Assembly (NCBI GenBank): GCA_009667805.1
Contig: CM019067.1
Span: 160,041,049 to 160,105,048, forward strand
Source: Leptobrachium leishanense
Lineage: Eukaryota > Chordata > Amphibia > Anura > Megophryidae
Reading direction: 5' to 3'
Length of the DNA stretch: 64,000 nucleotides
In this document: positions 10,991-22,027 of the stretch, one piece after another
How positions within the stretch are numbered: the first letter of the stretch is position 1
Layout of the letters: every line of letters begins with the position of its first letter
Notes under the pieces: model-generated
Told to the model about the DNA's origin: nothing
What the model saw: only the letters and a program-made list of their open reading frames with translations
Databases searched by the model: none
Made by a program: the position numbers and the translations under genes

Positions 10991-12352
10991 TTATGAAAAA
11001 ATGATGATGACATTATTGTCTTTCCTTAAGACTGACAGAATGGTCTAGATGTAAGTCTAGCGGAGGAATTCATTAAAAAGTGTAGAGTGGCCATAATGCA
11101 TGTTTATGCCAATAGGATGAGAGTAGCCATAGTCAAAATGTAAAATAATAAGAGCATTAATGAGCATTCTTTGCTTTTTTTCTAAGTATGTTTCAGTCTT
11201 AATTTATGTGGAAGAAAGGACCATGTACAGTTTAATTTAGCAATCATTGACTTGGTGGATAATTCAAGAGAAGTTCAATTAAGTCCAAAACCTGATTATT
11301 AGAGGACATTTTTTTTAATATTCTTCTGTTTTGTAACAAATCAATGTTCTTGAACCCAGGACATACTTGAAAACGAGAGAAATCTAAATGTATCCTTCCT
11401 GGTAAAAATACTTTATAAATTAATAAATAATTGTTAACCCTATATTTGTAATATATATTGTAATTCTCCAGATATTCACATCTTACTAAATAAATCTAGT
11501 CGTGACTCAATATTCTTAACCAAACGTCAATATTTAAATATAGTTTACACAATGTCTGTGCTATTACAATGAGAAATATTCTAAATACACATCACCTGAT
11601 CCTGCAATGAAAATAGAGTGAGCTTCTGGAATTGTTGGATATCTCCTACAGTGGAAATTTCCCTGGTGTTCCGGCTGTAAAAGCTGCAAAATCAGTTGGT
11701 TATGCTCATGGAAATGTCCTCTGCGTAACGACACAAGTAAGCAGAAAAATACGTGTGTTGCTCCTGTAGTGGATATCATCCCGAGGGATAGGGTATTAAT
11801 CCCTGTCGGCTCTTGGTTCTCACTAACGTTTTGCTGTTTATAATTAAGTCTATAACATTTAATAGGATTTTACTAAATATGGTATCTACAGGAATTTTAT
11901 TTTATAATCCATCACTCTTTCCCAGTAACAAGTTGCCATGTTTATCTGAGCTTGGATAAAATTCAGTCATGTTGTAGGGATTCTGGGCTTCTGTTCAATA
12001 TGTAAAGTAACATTTCTTGTTAGCCGGAACATCTGCCTCGCACTCTATTTTGTTTATTTCAAGTTAACCCATGCATACCAGCAAACAAGCTATATTTGTA
12101 TTATACCGAGCTGAATGATAGGTGTTTATGAATCTATTCGTATCCAGTTACATTTTCTCATTCTGAACATGTTTAAATACAAGGACACACAGAAATGTAT
12201 ATAGTAACTGTATCTACCCATGCTTTGTTTATTTGTTTGTTTATGTTTATGTTAGGTAACACTTTCTGCATCTCAAATCTTTCCTTTGTATCTGTGCTTG
12301 TGTCTCTACCTATATAAAACCCACATTTTGACATATACATATACACGATTAT
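10991..12352. other. No gene recognised; holds a SINE/LINE tail fragment at 11352-11432
   Basis: Only the tail at 11352-11432 is recognisable: GGACATACTTGAAAACGAG followed by TATCCTTCCTGGTAAAA and an (AAAT)n-like end, as in the SINE at 35028. The remainder is AT-rich sequence without a signature I can name. Confidence 0.5.
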
Positions 12353-13314
12353 TCACAGGGTTATTCAAAGAGATCCGAAAAGTCACCGCACGTTCGGTGA
12401 CTTTCCGTACCCCGCACTTCGGAGGATTAGGCGATTCCTAGTTCGCTGACCTTGCGATGTATTCAGCAAGCACTGCAGGTCCCCCGTAGTGCAGGGAATA
12501 CTCGCTGCAAACCCGCAGAACACTCGCCGAACACTCGTCGAACACTCGCCGAAATCCCACAGAAACGCCGCAAAAACCATGCTGAACACGCCAGAAAAAT
12601 CCGAGCAGCCGGTGATCACAGCACAGAGCAACCACCGGAAAAAGCCGACAGGCAGACGAACGTGTTGAAAAAAACCAAAAATCAGTTTGCTTGAAAGTTT
12701 GAAATTTGAAACGCTGTTTGCAAAAAAACTACTGAACGAAAATGTCTGGAATTTATGTATCAGATCCAATGAATGATAATAAAAAGGGCTGTTACAGAAA
12801 ATGAAAAAAGATTTTAAAAAAAATTTGGACAAAAAACGCTTAAAAGATCCTGAACAATCCCAGGACATACTTGAAAACGAGAGAAATCTCAATGTATCCT
12901 TCCTGGTAAAATCCTTTATAAATAAATAAATAAATCTAAAAATAAAGAGATTTTTTTACAGCAGAATAACATGTTAAACGGTTTATTAGATATTCAATTA
13001 AAACTGGAATATTTTTTAAGATTTAAGCCTATGGGATTCGCCTGAATAAACCTGACGAATGAAACCACCGAACGGCAGGACTCTTCACTGACACTCCCCA
13101 GCTTTTCGGTATTCTCTGAATAGACAAATCATTGCTTCTCTATGGGGTTTTCACTGCCCTCGAACAGGGACTGTATGTGCAGGCAATTCGCCAACAATTG
13201 GCGAACTGCCTGCTCTCAGAATAGCCGAAAGGCCCCGAAATGTCCTCGTTCGCAGAAATTCAGTGTCCGGTTACATTTTGGGGCCAGATTGGCTCTCTTT
13301 GAATAACCCTGTCA
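12353..13314 (-). mobile_element. Family F element, copy 2, with SINE tail inserted
   Basis: The element is 12356-13311, CAGGGTTATTCAAAGAG to CTCTTTGAATAACCCTG, flanked by TCA at 12353-12355 and 13312-13314, a 3-bp target duplication. It is in the opposite orientation to copies 1, 3, 5 and 6. About 12862-12935 is a 5'-truncated SINE tail (GGACATACTTGAAAACGAG ... (AAAT)n) lying inside it, so the SINE arrived later. The 169-residue minus-strand open frame is low-complexity read-through and not a protein I recognise. Confidence 0.85.
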
Positions 13315-13435
13315 GAGAAAGATTTGGAATGTGAGATAAATGGGAGAATTTTTCTGGTTTGCCTATTTTGAAGTAGAATTTTCACTTCTCCAGTCATTCT
13401 CCTGAGAGTCACCTTTCTTTGAATAGACCTGATAA
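13315..13435 (+). mobile_element. Small decayed MITE related to 45476-45655
   Basis: The right end ACCTTTCTTTGAATAGACCTG and the interior CTATTTTGAAGTAGAATTTT match the intact 180-bp element at 45476-45655. The left end is worn or lost against the neighbouring F copy. Confidence 0.5.
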
Positions 13436-13474
13436 TCTTACATATCTCAAGAGAATTGATTTAGTCACGTGCGT

Positions 13475-13675
13475 TTAACCACTTGGCTGCTAAGGACGCA
13501 CTCAGCGCGTCTTGCCAAGTGCACCTCCTGTGCTATGGACGCGCTGAGCGCCTCCAAGCACAGGAGGCAGCAATCGGCCGGGATTCCGGCCGATTGCTGA
13601 CCCCCCCCCCTGGTGCGGGCTGTCATTTTGGATGTCAGCCTGGCACTCCGGGACCCCGGTGGGGACGATATATGT
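13475..13675 (-). mobile_element. TTAA-flanked element, terminal fragment
   Basis: TTAA at 13475-13478 is followed by CCACTTGGCTGCTAAGGACG, the same terminus as the right end of copy A. Three palindromes of the chain remain, including the CGGCCGGGATTCCGGCCG stem near 13575-13592. It is cut off where a family F fragment begins. Confidence 0.75.
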
Positions 13676-13683
13676 CATTGGAG

Positions 13684-13860
13684 CATTTCACAGACATTTC
13701 AGTGCAGTTCGGCATTCTGTGAATAGACAAACCATTACTTCTTTATGGGACTAAACACCTCTGAACTGTGGCGCACTGCGGCGAACTGAACTGCATTTCC
13801 CCGCCAATTCGCCTGCATTTGGTGAATTGGCAGTGTAGTTAATAACCAAACTGCCCCAAA
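13684..13860 (-). mobile_element. Family F terminal fragment
   Basis: Segments such as TTCGGCATTCTGTGAATAGA and a CCGCCAATTCGCCTGCATTT palindrome are those found near the termini of the family F copies. Only one end is present. Confidence 0.45.
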
Positions 13861-14780
13861 AATTACATCAAATGGTAAAATTCGAAGATCATTCAACCAC
13901 AGAGATCTGTTATGTCTAACCCAAAATTTGAGTTTACAACGGCATATTCCACAATACGAGTTTTACACAAATAGCACAATCTGTGTTTTTGCTTTAGGTT
14001 TTCTTTAATGATTGTTTCAGACCTAGAAACTTACTGTTTAATTTACGCAGAGGGAGTGATTTATTAAAGTCTCTTGGCTTCTTGGCTGCAAAACGATGCA
14101 GCAGAAAATCCATTAGATTTGTAAAATTTCAATTAAATCCAATAGGATGTTCTTGATTGGTAAATCCAAAGCAGTACTCCTGTTACAATTTTACTCTGAC
14201 TTTACACTGTGATAATGAAACTTTCAAAAGGTCACCGAGCCACATGCATATTTATATGTTAGTTCTGTGCCACCTGATGCCTACTTTACAGCAAAATGTC
14301 ACTCTATCTTTTGGTTTGCAACAGCACATGAGTCTCATTTTTCAGCAAAAAGCTCTATTTTTATATTTAATTTTTCAACAATTTGATTAGGAGAGGATAC
14401 GTGTCAACAGATTTAATCCTATAAAAGAAATACTTAAAGTAATTTACCACCCCCATTTTCCGCTTTCTGCAATAAAACAGGAAGAAATTGATTTTTTTTA
14501 ATGCTCACAATGTTGTTTTATCAATAGAAGCAGCCAGTATGTTTGCATTACATGTCAAACATAGGAAAACGAATAAGTGGCAATTTCCTAACACCGCATG
14601 TTCAGTGAGTCATTCAGGCTAGTGAGAAGGTTGGTCACATTATTTCACTAATAACTGGTTGCATTTCTATACAGAAACACTTCGGCTTCCTACTGTGCTT
14701 ACTTGATTGTAAATGTCTCACTTAATCTTCTATGTAATTTGACATTCAGTTTATCCATTTGCTTCTGAATATACAACACT
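13861..14780. other. No gene recognised
   Basis: AT-rich sequence without a repeat or coding signature I can name. The 77-residue open frame at 14157-14390 has no recognisable motif. Confidence 0.4.
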
Positions 14781-15080
14781 TAGGGCACGATCACGGGTTG
14801 TGAGCTAATCCTAAGGTCAGCAGGTTTTGCGTTAGCGCCAGGCAAAATTAGTCTAGCGCCTGACCGACAGATCGTTTGTCTCCCGCTAGAAACAGGAAAT
14901 CACTTAGCGCGTGTTAATTTGCGATTCGAAGCGCGAGTTTACTGGTTTTACCGCGTCCTATACTTAACATGGGGAGAGATAGAGAGCACTCGAGCTATTG
15001 TAACAACAGATCATTTAGTGCCAGTGCTAAGTTTTTACGGGCGCTAATCGCAAATATTTACCTACCGCTAAACCCTGGTG
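14781..15080. repeat. Repeat with GCGCTAA/TTAGCGC motifs; second piece at 15655-15745
   Basis: AGTCTAGCGCCTGACC, CACTTAGCGC and TGTTAATTTG occur in the same order at 14850-14945 and, more worn, at 15665-15735, so this is a dispersed repeat. The GTTAGCGC-type words resemble the P2 family of 1200-1921. Boundaries and class are unknown. Confidence 0.45.
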
Positions 15081-15772
15081 TTAATTGACGAAAGAGGAAA
15101 AAAAAGTCAAAGGTCTGTGTCCAAAAATATCAGACAATTAACAGCCAATTGAAAGGAATGTAGCACAGTTGTTCTCTTATCCCCATACATCATAGTAATG
15201 GATCTGGTCAGCACAAAGGACAACCTTTTTTTCTTGTTATGTTTTATACATGGAGCAGGCTGGATACTTCTGGTCTACGAAGCCACTATGAAAGGGAATA
15301 AGCAAGAAACTGTTTTTTTCTCTATATATGTGTATTTTGTTGTATCCCCAACCAGGTCATTATTGCTGCTGCCCCTTTCCATGTTTTCTTTTTAATCCCA
15401 AAGTGGAATTGTTCCTGGTGAGGGTATAAATATAACCCATCAGTTGGCCTCTTAGCTGATAAGCAGCAAGAGCATATGTGGTTGATTAGAAAAGCAGCTC
15501 TTGGTTTCATTAGGTAGGACCCACCTGACCCAGAGGTGCCCTGACGTTGCATGTAGGCTTACCCTTCAATAGTCATTCAAGTAAACCAAAACCTCTAATT
15601 GTGTTTTGTTTCACATAGAGTGGTGAATGCAAATGACATTTTTTTTTTTTATGTTTTATAAAATGAGTCTAGCGCCTGACCAGCAGATTGTTTGCTCACT
15701 TAGCGCATGTTAATTTGTGATTTGTAGCGTGAGTTTATATATAAAGTATAAAAAGTAAACCATAGTAGTTTA
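15081..15772. other. Mostly unique DNA between repeats
   Basis: No coding or RNA signature. It contains the worn repeat piece at 15655-15745 and a T run near 15640-15650. Confidence 0.35.
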
Positions 15773-16052
15773 CATCAAAACGAATAGAGTTAGACAGCTT
15801 TGAAACGAGGAGAACAGTCGTTCAGAAAAAACGAAAATTTCCGAAATCACGAAAAGTCGATACAAAAAACGAGCAAAGTGACACGAAAATACGAAAAATG
15901 GTCGATATTCCGAAAAAAAATGTACACGAAAAACGAGTCGAGCCGAACCGAATCGAAACAGAAATCGGTCAAAACGAGCCGAATCGAAAAGTTTAAACAT
16001 CCGAACAAATAGAACCGAATCGAACCGAAAAAAAAATCGGTGCACAAGCCTA
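15773..16052. repeat. Degenerate CGAAA/CGAACC low-complexity tract
   Basis: Words of the type ACGAAAA, CCGAAAT, TCGAACCG and CGAATCG recur every 8-12 bases for about 270 bp. The tract is far richer in CpG than its surroundings. Open frames through it on both strands are a side effect of the biased composition. Confidence 0.6.
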
Positions 16053-16168
16053 ATTCATACTTATACAAGATGTGAGGGTCGGGGATAGGTATGGCTCGGC
16101 ACTGTGCACTGAAAAAAACAGTTCTAACCCGTACACAACCGCATTAGCATTGGGTCTCAGCCCGGGTC

Positions 16169-16596
16169 TTAGGCTAGGGTCAGACTAACGCATTTTTCGC
16201 GTTGTCCGTGAAAAAGTGCGTTCGAACGAATGGACGCATTTTTTCACGGAATACGCGATAGCGGTCATGCGATGCGCATTTTCGTCCATGATTTTGTACG
16301 GATCATCAATAAAACACTTTTTGTGTCTGGACGTTATGTAGGCCAGACATTAGCAGCGTCTGACGTCTCCCAATCACGCACACACGCCTCTAGTGGACGC
16401 AGCGCACTCTGTACATCAGTACTAGCGGTATCACGTTCTCGAATGTGTTCGTTTGCCACTTGCGTTGCGCAGCCGCACTTTTGTGCGGCCGTTCTTCGTA
16501 TGCTGCCCGGCATTGGACGTCATTTGCTGCTAGAACGGCCGTGATTTAGTGCTGCTAAAAGCACGTTAATACTGCGTTAGTCTGACCCTAGCCTTA
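16169..16596. mobile_element. Harbinger MITE, intact, 422 bp
   Basis: The element is 16172-16593 with inverted ends GGCTAGGGTCAGACTAACG and CGTTAGTCTGACCCTAGCC. It is flanked by TTA at 16169-16171 and 16594-16596, the 3-bp duplication expected of PIF/Harbinger. Its left part (GCATTTTTTCACGGAATACG near 16235) and right part (GCAGCGTCTGACGTCTCC near 16352) match the two ends of the complete Harbinger at 35373-38490, so it is an internal-deletion derivative of such an element. Confidence 0.92.
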
Positions 16597-17119
16597 TCGT
16601 TTCCCTAGCGTGCGCTAAATGACCTTGTACAGGGACTACTGCGGACAAGGTGATCTGTTGGTGGGTCATCTGGCTCTATATTTTAGCGACTTGTGCTAGA
16701 TTTTTCATGTAGCGTTGGAGTTGTACCTCACATCAGGTGATAGGGCCCTTAGTATGCCTAGTATGACCATTGAGTTGCCCATAGTATTCCTCCTTTCCCA
16801 TTTACCCTATATCTACATCTGCCACTTCAAATTGTTAATAAATATACTCAATATATTTCATGTTAAATATTCTGTGGGCCTAGCTGGGCGATACAGGATG
16901 GGGACAATTTGGATTTAAGATATGCAGTGCCACATCATATTCTGTTTGAAATCAGGAGTTATATCAACCTTCCAAATAACGATACAAAAAAAAGCAACCA
17001 AATGTAAATTTACATGAAATCCTGTGTAAAAAATAGCGACTATGAAAAAATGCTTTTTTAGAATTTATACTAGATTTTTTTTAAATTGTGTTGTTTTTGT
17101 TTTCCACAGATGACTTCAG
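16597..17119. other. No gene recognised
   Basis: Host DNA around the MITE and an AT-rich stretch. Nothing nameable is seen. Confidence 0.4.
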
Positions 17120-17285
17120 TCTTCTAGATTGTGAGTTCCTACGGAAATAGGGCCCTCATCTCCTCCTGTACTGTTTGTCAAATGTTGTTCAATGTATTGT
17201 AACCCTGTCTATACTGTGCCTATTGTACAGCGCTGTGGAATATGCTGGCGCTTTATAAATAAAGAATAATAATAATAATAAAAAG
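17120..17285 (+). repeat. L2-type LINE 3' tail
   Basis: The sequence from TAGATTGTGAGTTCCTACGG through CAGCGCTGTGGAATATGCTG and TTTATAAATAAAGAATAAT ends in an (AAT)n tail. The same 3' end, in reverse, begins the L2 copies at 47533 and 56930. Only the terminal 165 bp is present, as usual for truncated LINE insertions. Confidence 0.8.
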
Positions 17286-17454
17286 TGTTATGGTGTAAAA
17301 TCCTACCACGTCCTTTGGCTCTCAGGCTTGTAATAGTATATAGGCTTGAGAAGCAGACTTTATAGAAGAGGGATGGGATCAACAGCCATAGATATAGGAA
17401 AAGAAAGACAATGGCAGGAAGCTTTGAAGGGCTTGCTAGTCTCAAATTTACAGG

Positions 17455-17717
17455 CAGGGCCGGCCCAAGCCACTGTGCTGCCTGGAGCCAACGGTGAATT
17501 GCTGCCCCTCCCCCAAAAAAAGGGTATGCGGTGTATATGAGCATATCACAGAGCGCCATAGCAATAAAACTCAGTACTGTATGGTGTGTATGAGTGTATC
17601 ACAGAGAGCCTCAGCAATAAAACTCACAGTAATGTGCGGTGTGTATTAGCGTATCACAGAATCCACAGCAATAAAACTCACAGTAAATTGCGCTGTGAAT
17701 GAGTGTTGTGACAGATC
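17455..17717 (-). mobile_element. hAT family G, one end with subterminal tandem repeats
   Basis: CAGGGCCGGCCCAAGCC at 17455 begins the reverse complement of the right end of the element at 21038-22658. It is followed by at least three copies of a roughly 55-bp unit containing GTATCACAGAG and GCAATAAAACTCAC, the subterminal repeat of this family. The other terminus was not found, and the copy is interrupted at 17718 by another hAT element. Fragments of the same subterminal unit recur near 19460-19535. Confidence 0.65.
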
Positions 17718-18806
17718 TCCGTACCCAGGGCCGGCGCAAACATAAGGCGGCACAGGCGGCTGCCTTACTGTCTGGCTTCCTGACAGTTTGAGGGGATGGA
17801 CTTGCGGTGGTGAGTCATGTGATGCCGCTGCAGCGGCAGTTGAGACGGCCAGGGAGAGACCCTGCGCAAGCGCAGCGCCGCCTCGTTCTAGCCTGGCCCA
17901 GCGAGCGGAGATGGAGTGGACGGCGCCCTGCCGATGTTATCATCATCGTTGGTGGGGGCGGGCCGGGCACCGACACCTTGGTGGTGGCCAAGAGGGGAGA
18001 GTCTACCTCTATCTTGGTCTCCACAAAGATGGCGGTCCCCGGCCCGCCTCCGCCAATGATGATGACATCGGCAGGGTGCGACGGCGAGACCTCTGCTCCC
18101 TAGGCTAGCCGGGCACTGCACCGGTCCTGAAATGGCGGCTTCCTGTCTCCACCGGTCCTTGCAGCAGCCGGCAGGAGCCAGCGCTAGCCGCAGCCAGGCC
18201 AGCCCAGTCGCACCCTCGTTGTCCACCGGCGTCCACTCCCCCTCCTTGACCTGTCTGGACAGAAGTGACAGGTGTCAGAGCGAGAAGTGGAGGCCCAGAA
18301 GCCCTGCTGGTGCTGGGCTACTTCTGGAGATGATTGCAGGCACAGTCACAGACTCCGGTAGCTCTATATGTATCTGTGGGGCTGGGCATGATCTGAGGTC
18401 TATATGGATCTGTGGGCATGATCTGAGGTCTATATATATATCTGTGGGCATGATCTGAGGTCTATATATGTATCTGTGGGCATGATCTGAGGTCTATATA
18501 TATACACCTCAGACCATGCCCACAGATATATATATATATATATACCTCAGATCATGCCCACAGATTATATATATATATATATATTAGACCTCAGCTCATG
18601 CCCACAGATCCATATAGACCTCAGATCATGCCCACAGATATAGTTATAGACTTCTGATCATGCCCACAGGCATGATTTGAGGTCTATATATATTTGTGGG
18701 CCTGATCTGAGGTTTATATGTATCTGTGGGCATGAGATGGGGGGTGGCACCAAAACGCTCCTTCGCCTGACTAGACAAAAAAGCTTGCACCGGTCCTGTC
18801 CGTACC
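17718..18806. mobile_element. Non-autonomous hAT element with 8-bp duplication TCCGTACC
   Basis: The element is 17726-18798. It starts CAGGGCCGGCGCAA and ends TTGCACCGGTCCTG, inverted at 12 of 14 positions. TCCGTACC flanks it exactly at 17718-17725 and 18799-18806. Inside are a long imperfect inverted repeat (arms about 17890-17970 and 18033-18115) and the minisatellite at 18386-18740. No hAT transposase motifs are visible. It sits inside an older family G copy. Confidence 0.9.
18386..18740. repeat. Minisatellite that switches orientation
   Basis: A unit of about 30 bp containing GGGCATGATCTGAGGTCTAT is repeated directly from about 18386 to 18500, then as its reverse complement (CTCAGATCATGCCCACAGAT) from about 18508 to 18668, then directly again to about 18740. 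(TA)n runs separate the units. Confidence 0.8.
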
Positions 18807-19439
18807 CCAACAGGGACACATCTGCCAATGCTGCTTCCTTCTGGACTCCCCATGTTCTACCCAGGCAGACTCCTGTGCCTACCTCAGTCCTCAGACGAAG
18901 CTTAAGGACCGGGACACATAGAGCCTGCTAGCATCCCCCAGAAATAAGACGAGGCTCTAGATCTGAGGTCTTTCAGGTTATAAATGGAACTCACTTTTAA
19001 ATCAGGGGCATAGACGTTTATGTGGTCAAACGGGTCATTTGGATATACAAAACCCCCTTAGAAACCGCTGGGGGACCTAATTACACTGAAACATACTTAC
19101 ACAAACATTAACTTCTTGGAAGGTGAACTCTTATTAAATTAGGTCAGTTAGATTAGACAGTTACCGTTAACATTACTTAACATTTCTTAACGAGCTAAAA
19201 TTTATGGGCGATAGTGATTGACAAGCAGATTACAGCCTTTTCAAATTTACACAATTAAAATACACACAGACAATAGACAGATAGTGACAGTATTTGTATA
19301 ATCCAGATTACACAAACCTAATTACATTATTCTGTTCAACACAGAAATAAACTTTAAACTAAATCACAAACAGGAGGCAATGAAAATAATAACGAAACTC
19401 AGGCTTGCACTCCAAACCCATCTCCATGCCCACGCACAC
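18807..19439. other. No gene recognised
   Basis: Presumably the remainder of the older hAT copy plus unique AT-rich DNA. I see no coding signal. Confidence 0.35.
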
Positions 19440-20128
19440 CAAGTCTAAAGTGACGTACGTCACAAGTGTATCACAGAGCTCCACAGCACTAAAACTCACA
19501 GTAATGTACGATGTGTATGAGCGTATCACAGAGCACCACATATCCCTGCCCATTGTCACACACATCCATGCACACACATATAAACACCCACACCCACAAC
19601 AGTCACGCGCCACATATGCCAGCCCACTATCACACACATCCATGCACACACATATACACACACATCCACAGTCCCACACACACACACACATACATCCAAA
19701 CAGTCACACACACAGACACATCCACTAACAGTCACAAACACACACAGACACACATCCACATATAAGCAGGAAGCGCCGCAACCTACCTGGATGGGAGCGT
19801 GGTGCCACACATTCCTCCGTGAGCTCCGCTTTAAGAGGGACGCCGATGTCCCTAATTCATCAGGAAGAAAGAAAAAGCAGGGCTTCAAGCTGGAGGTAGT
19901 GCAGGAGAAAATTTATTCAGGGGTAAAGCAACCCCACTAGATGTGACTTTTCGGCCCAATGGCCTTAATCATGATTTTCTTTCTGCTTTTTCTTTCTTCC
20001 TGACACATCCACATATAGTCACACACACATCCAGTCACACGGACACACATATCCACATACAGTCACAAACACATCCACTCACACGTACACACACATCCAC
20101 ATACAGTCACACAAATCCACATACATAA
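19440..20128. repeat. CA-rich minisatellite with ACACATCCACATA units
   Basis: Variants of CACACACATCCACATACAGT repeat irregularly from about 19545 to 20125, split by the insertion at 19765-20002. The first 100 bp hold a copy of the hAT family G subterminal unit. Open frames rich in histidine and threonine come from the CA repeats and are not genes. Confidence 0.75.
19750..20017 (-). mobile_element. Foldback insertion 3: 15-bp duplication, inverted arms, hammerhead-like motif
   Basis: ACACATCCACATATA occurs at 19750-19764 and 20003-20017, bracketing 238 bp of non-repetitive sequence. A 20-bp perfect inverted repeat (19861-19880 and 19983-20002) has one arm exactly at the right border; a 96-bp one-sided tail (19765-19860) lies at the other. 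On the minus strand, 19972 to 19949 reads ATGATTA, A, a GGCC-loop-GGCC stem, then GAAA. This is the layout of a hammerhead ribozyme core, with the CTGATGA part worn at two positions. Hammerhead motifs are known in Penelope-like elements. The target duplication lies in similar minisatellite DNA, so it could partly be chance. Confidence 0.55.
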
Positions 20129-20149
20129 GTCTCAGGCACATAAACTTAC

Positions 20150-20755
20150 CCACACAGCCCTGGTCCAGGCCTGCATCCGCAAAAAGCCAAACAGAGCGCC
20201 AATCAGCTGCTGGAAAAAGCCGGCAAGCTATATATAAGAAAAAACACACACTGCAACTGTTAAAAGCTGTTTGCAAAAAATGAGTAATAATAAAAAGGTC
20301 TGTTACAGAATAAAACAATGCTATTAAAAAATAAAAAAAATAATTGGACAATAAGTTTTGCTAAAAAAATCCTGAAAAATGCCTACGAAATAGACTTTTT
20401 GCTGCAAATTAAAAAGAATAGTAAATAATTTTTATAAATTTAATAAATATTTAATAAAACGGGGAATATTTTTTAACATTGAAACCTATGGTATATGCCT
20501 GATTAAACCTTAATGAAAGCACCGAAAATCAGGGCATTTCACTGACATTTCGGTGCTGTGTGGTGTTCTCTGAATAGTTTATACATTGCTTCTCTATTGG
20601 GAATTCACTGCCTTTGAACAGCACTGTATTTCTCTGGCAAATCACCAATATTTGAACTGCCTGCTTTTTGAATAGCCGAATGGCTGTGAAATTGCATCAT
20701 ATAGGGAAATTCACCATTCGGTGCAATTTCGGCTCTCTTTGAGTAACCCCTTTAT
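20150..20755 (-). mobile_element. Family F element, diverged and 5'-worn
   Basis: The right end reads GGCTCTCTTTGAGTAACCCC, a worn family F terminus. The interior shows the family order on the minus strand, including ATGATAATAAAAAGG-like sequence, an AT-rich middle and TGAATAG motifs. The left terminus is not recognisable. Confidence 0.6.
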
Positions 20756-21404
20756 TGTCACAGAGAGCAAATAGACAGACATTTTTCAGGGTAGCCCCTT
20801 CACACCTTCACATGTATACAAATTCAAATCGTCTACTCTTTATATATGTATATATATTCACGGCCGTTCCTTGCAAACTAAATTTCCACCATTTTATTCA
20901 ACAAAGCTCAGATTTAAGAATTTTTCAACATGTTGTAAAATCTGGTATAATGTACCCATGCATGAAGCTATTGTTGGTTTTTTGAATGTGTTGACTGGAG
21001 TGTTCTCTCCTTGGTTTTGTTATATATATATATACATCAGGGCGGGCCGGCCCGACAATGGTGCAGAGCGGAGCAGCGGCGCCAGGCGGCAGAAATTTGG
21101 GGCGGCAAATTTCAGCCCCCGGTGCCGCTGCAGCGCTCTGCACTATTTTTTCATGCGGCAGATCGTGCGGCCGCCGCGCTCATTCCTTCAACGAGCGGCA
21201 GCCGCATGAGTATCTGCCGCTCGCCTAAGATCCATCCTCCAGCCTGCCGCTATCGACATCACATGATCTCGCGAGACCGCGGCAGGCTGGAAGGTGGATC
21301 CCAGGCGAGCGGCAGATACTCACGAGGCTGCCGCTCGTTGAACGAAGGAATGTGGCGGCTGCAGGATGAGGATCTGCCCGTTGGAGGGGCCGGCAGAGGT
21401 AAGC

Positions 21405-22020
21405 CTGGGGGCAAATATATCCGAGAGCTCGCCTGGGGGCAAATATATCCGAGAGCTGGCCTATGGGGGCAAATATATCAGTGAGCTGGCCTGGGGGCAA
21501 ATATATCAGAGAGCTGGCCTGGGGGCAAATATAAATATCCGTGAGCTGGCCTGGGGCAAATATATGCAAGAGCTGGCCTGGTGGCAAATATATCCATAAA
21601 CTGGCCTGGGGCAAATATATCTATAAACTGGCCTGGGGGCAAATATATCCATGAACTGGCCTGGCCTGGGGGAAAATATATCCATGAGCTGGCCTGGGGG
21701 CAAATATATCCATGAGCTGGCCTGGGGGCAAATATATCCATGAACTGGCCTGGGGGCAAATATATCCATGAGCTGGCCTGGGGGCAAATATATCCATAAA
21801 CTGGCCTGGGGCAAATATATCCATAAACTGGCCTGGGGGCAAATATATCCATAAACTGGCCTGGGGCAAATATATCCATGAGTTGGCCTGGGGGCAAATA
21901 TATCCATGAGTGAGCCTGGGGGCAAATATATCCATAAGCTGGCCTGGGGGCAAATATTTCCATGAGTGAGCCTGGGGGCAAATATTTCCATGAGCTGGCC
22001 TGGGGCAAATATATCCATGT
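21405..22020. repeat. 28-bp minisatellite
   Basis: About 21 copies of a unit near GAGCTGGCCTGGGGGCAAAT plus ATATCCAT occur head to tail, with variants of 27-33 bp. The long minus-strand open frames (up to 303 residues) exist because the unit happens to lack stop codons on that strand. Confidence 0.92.
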
Positions 22021-22027
22021 GTGAGCT

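Noticed and set aside
17788..18226. GC-rich frames of about 100 residues on both strands
   Set aside because: They lie in the palindromic interior of a hAT element with a proven 8-bp duplication; no homology to a host exon was recognised.
19405..20128. Histidine/threonine-rich frames and cysteine-rich minus-strand frames
   Set aside because: They come from CA/TG repeats, which stay open in all frames.
21405..22020. Regular repeats considered as a CRISPR array
   Set aside because: Units are contiguous without unique spacers and the context is a vertebrate hAT element.
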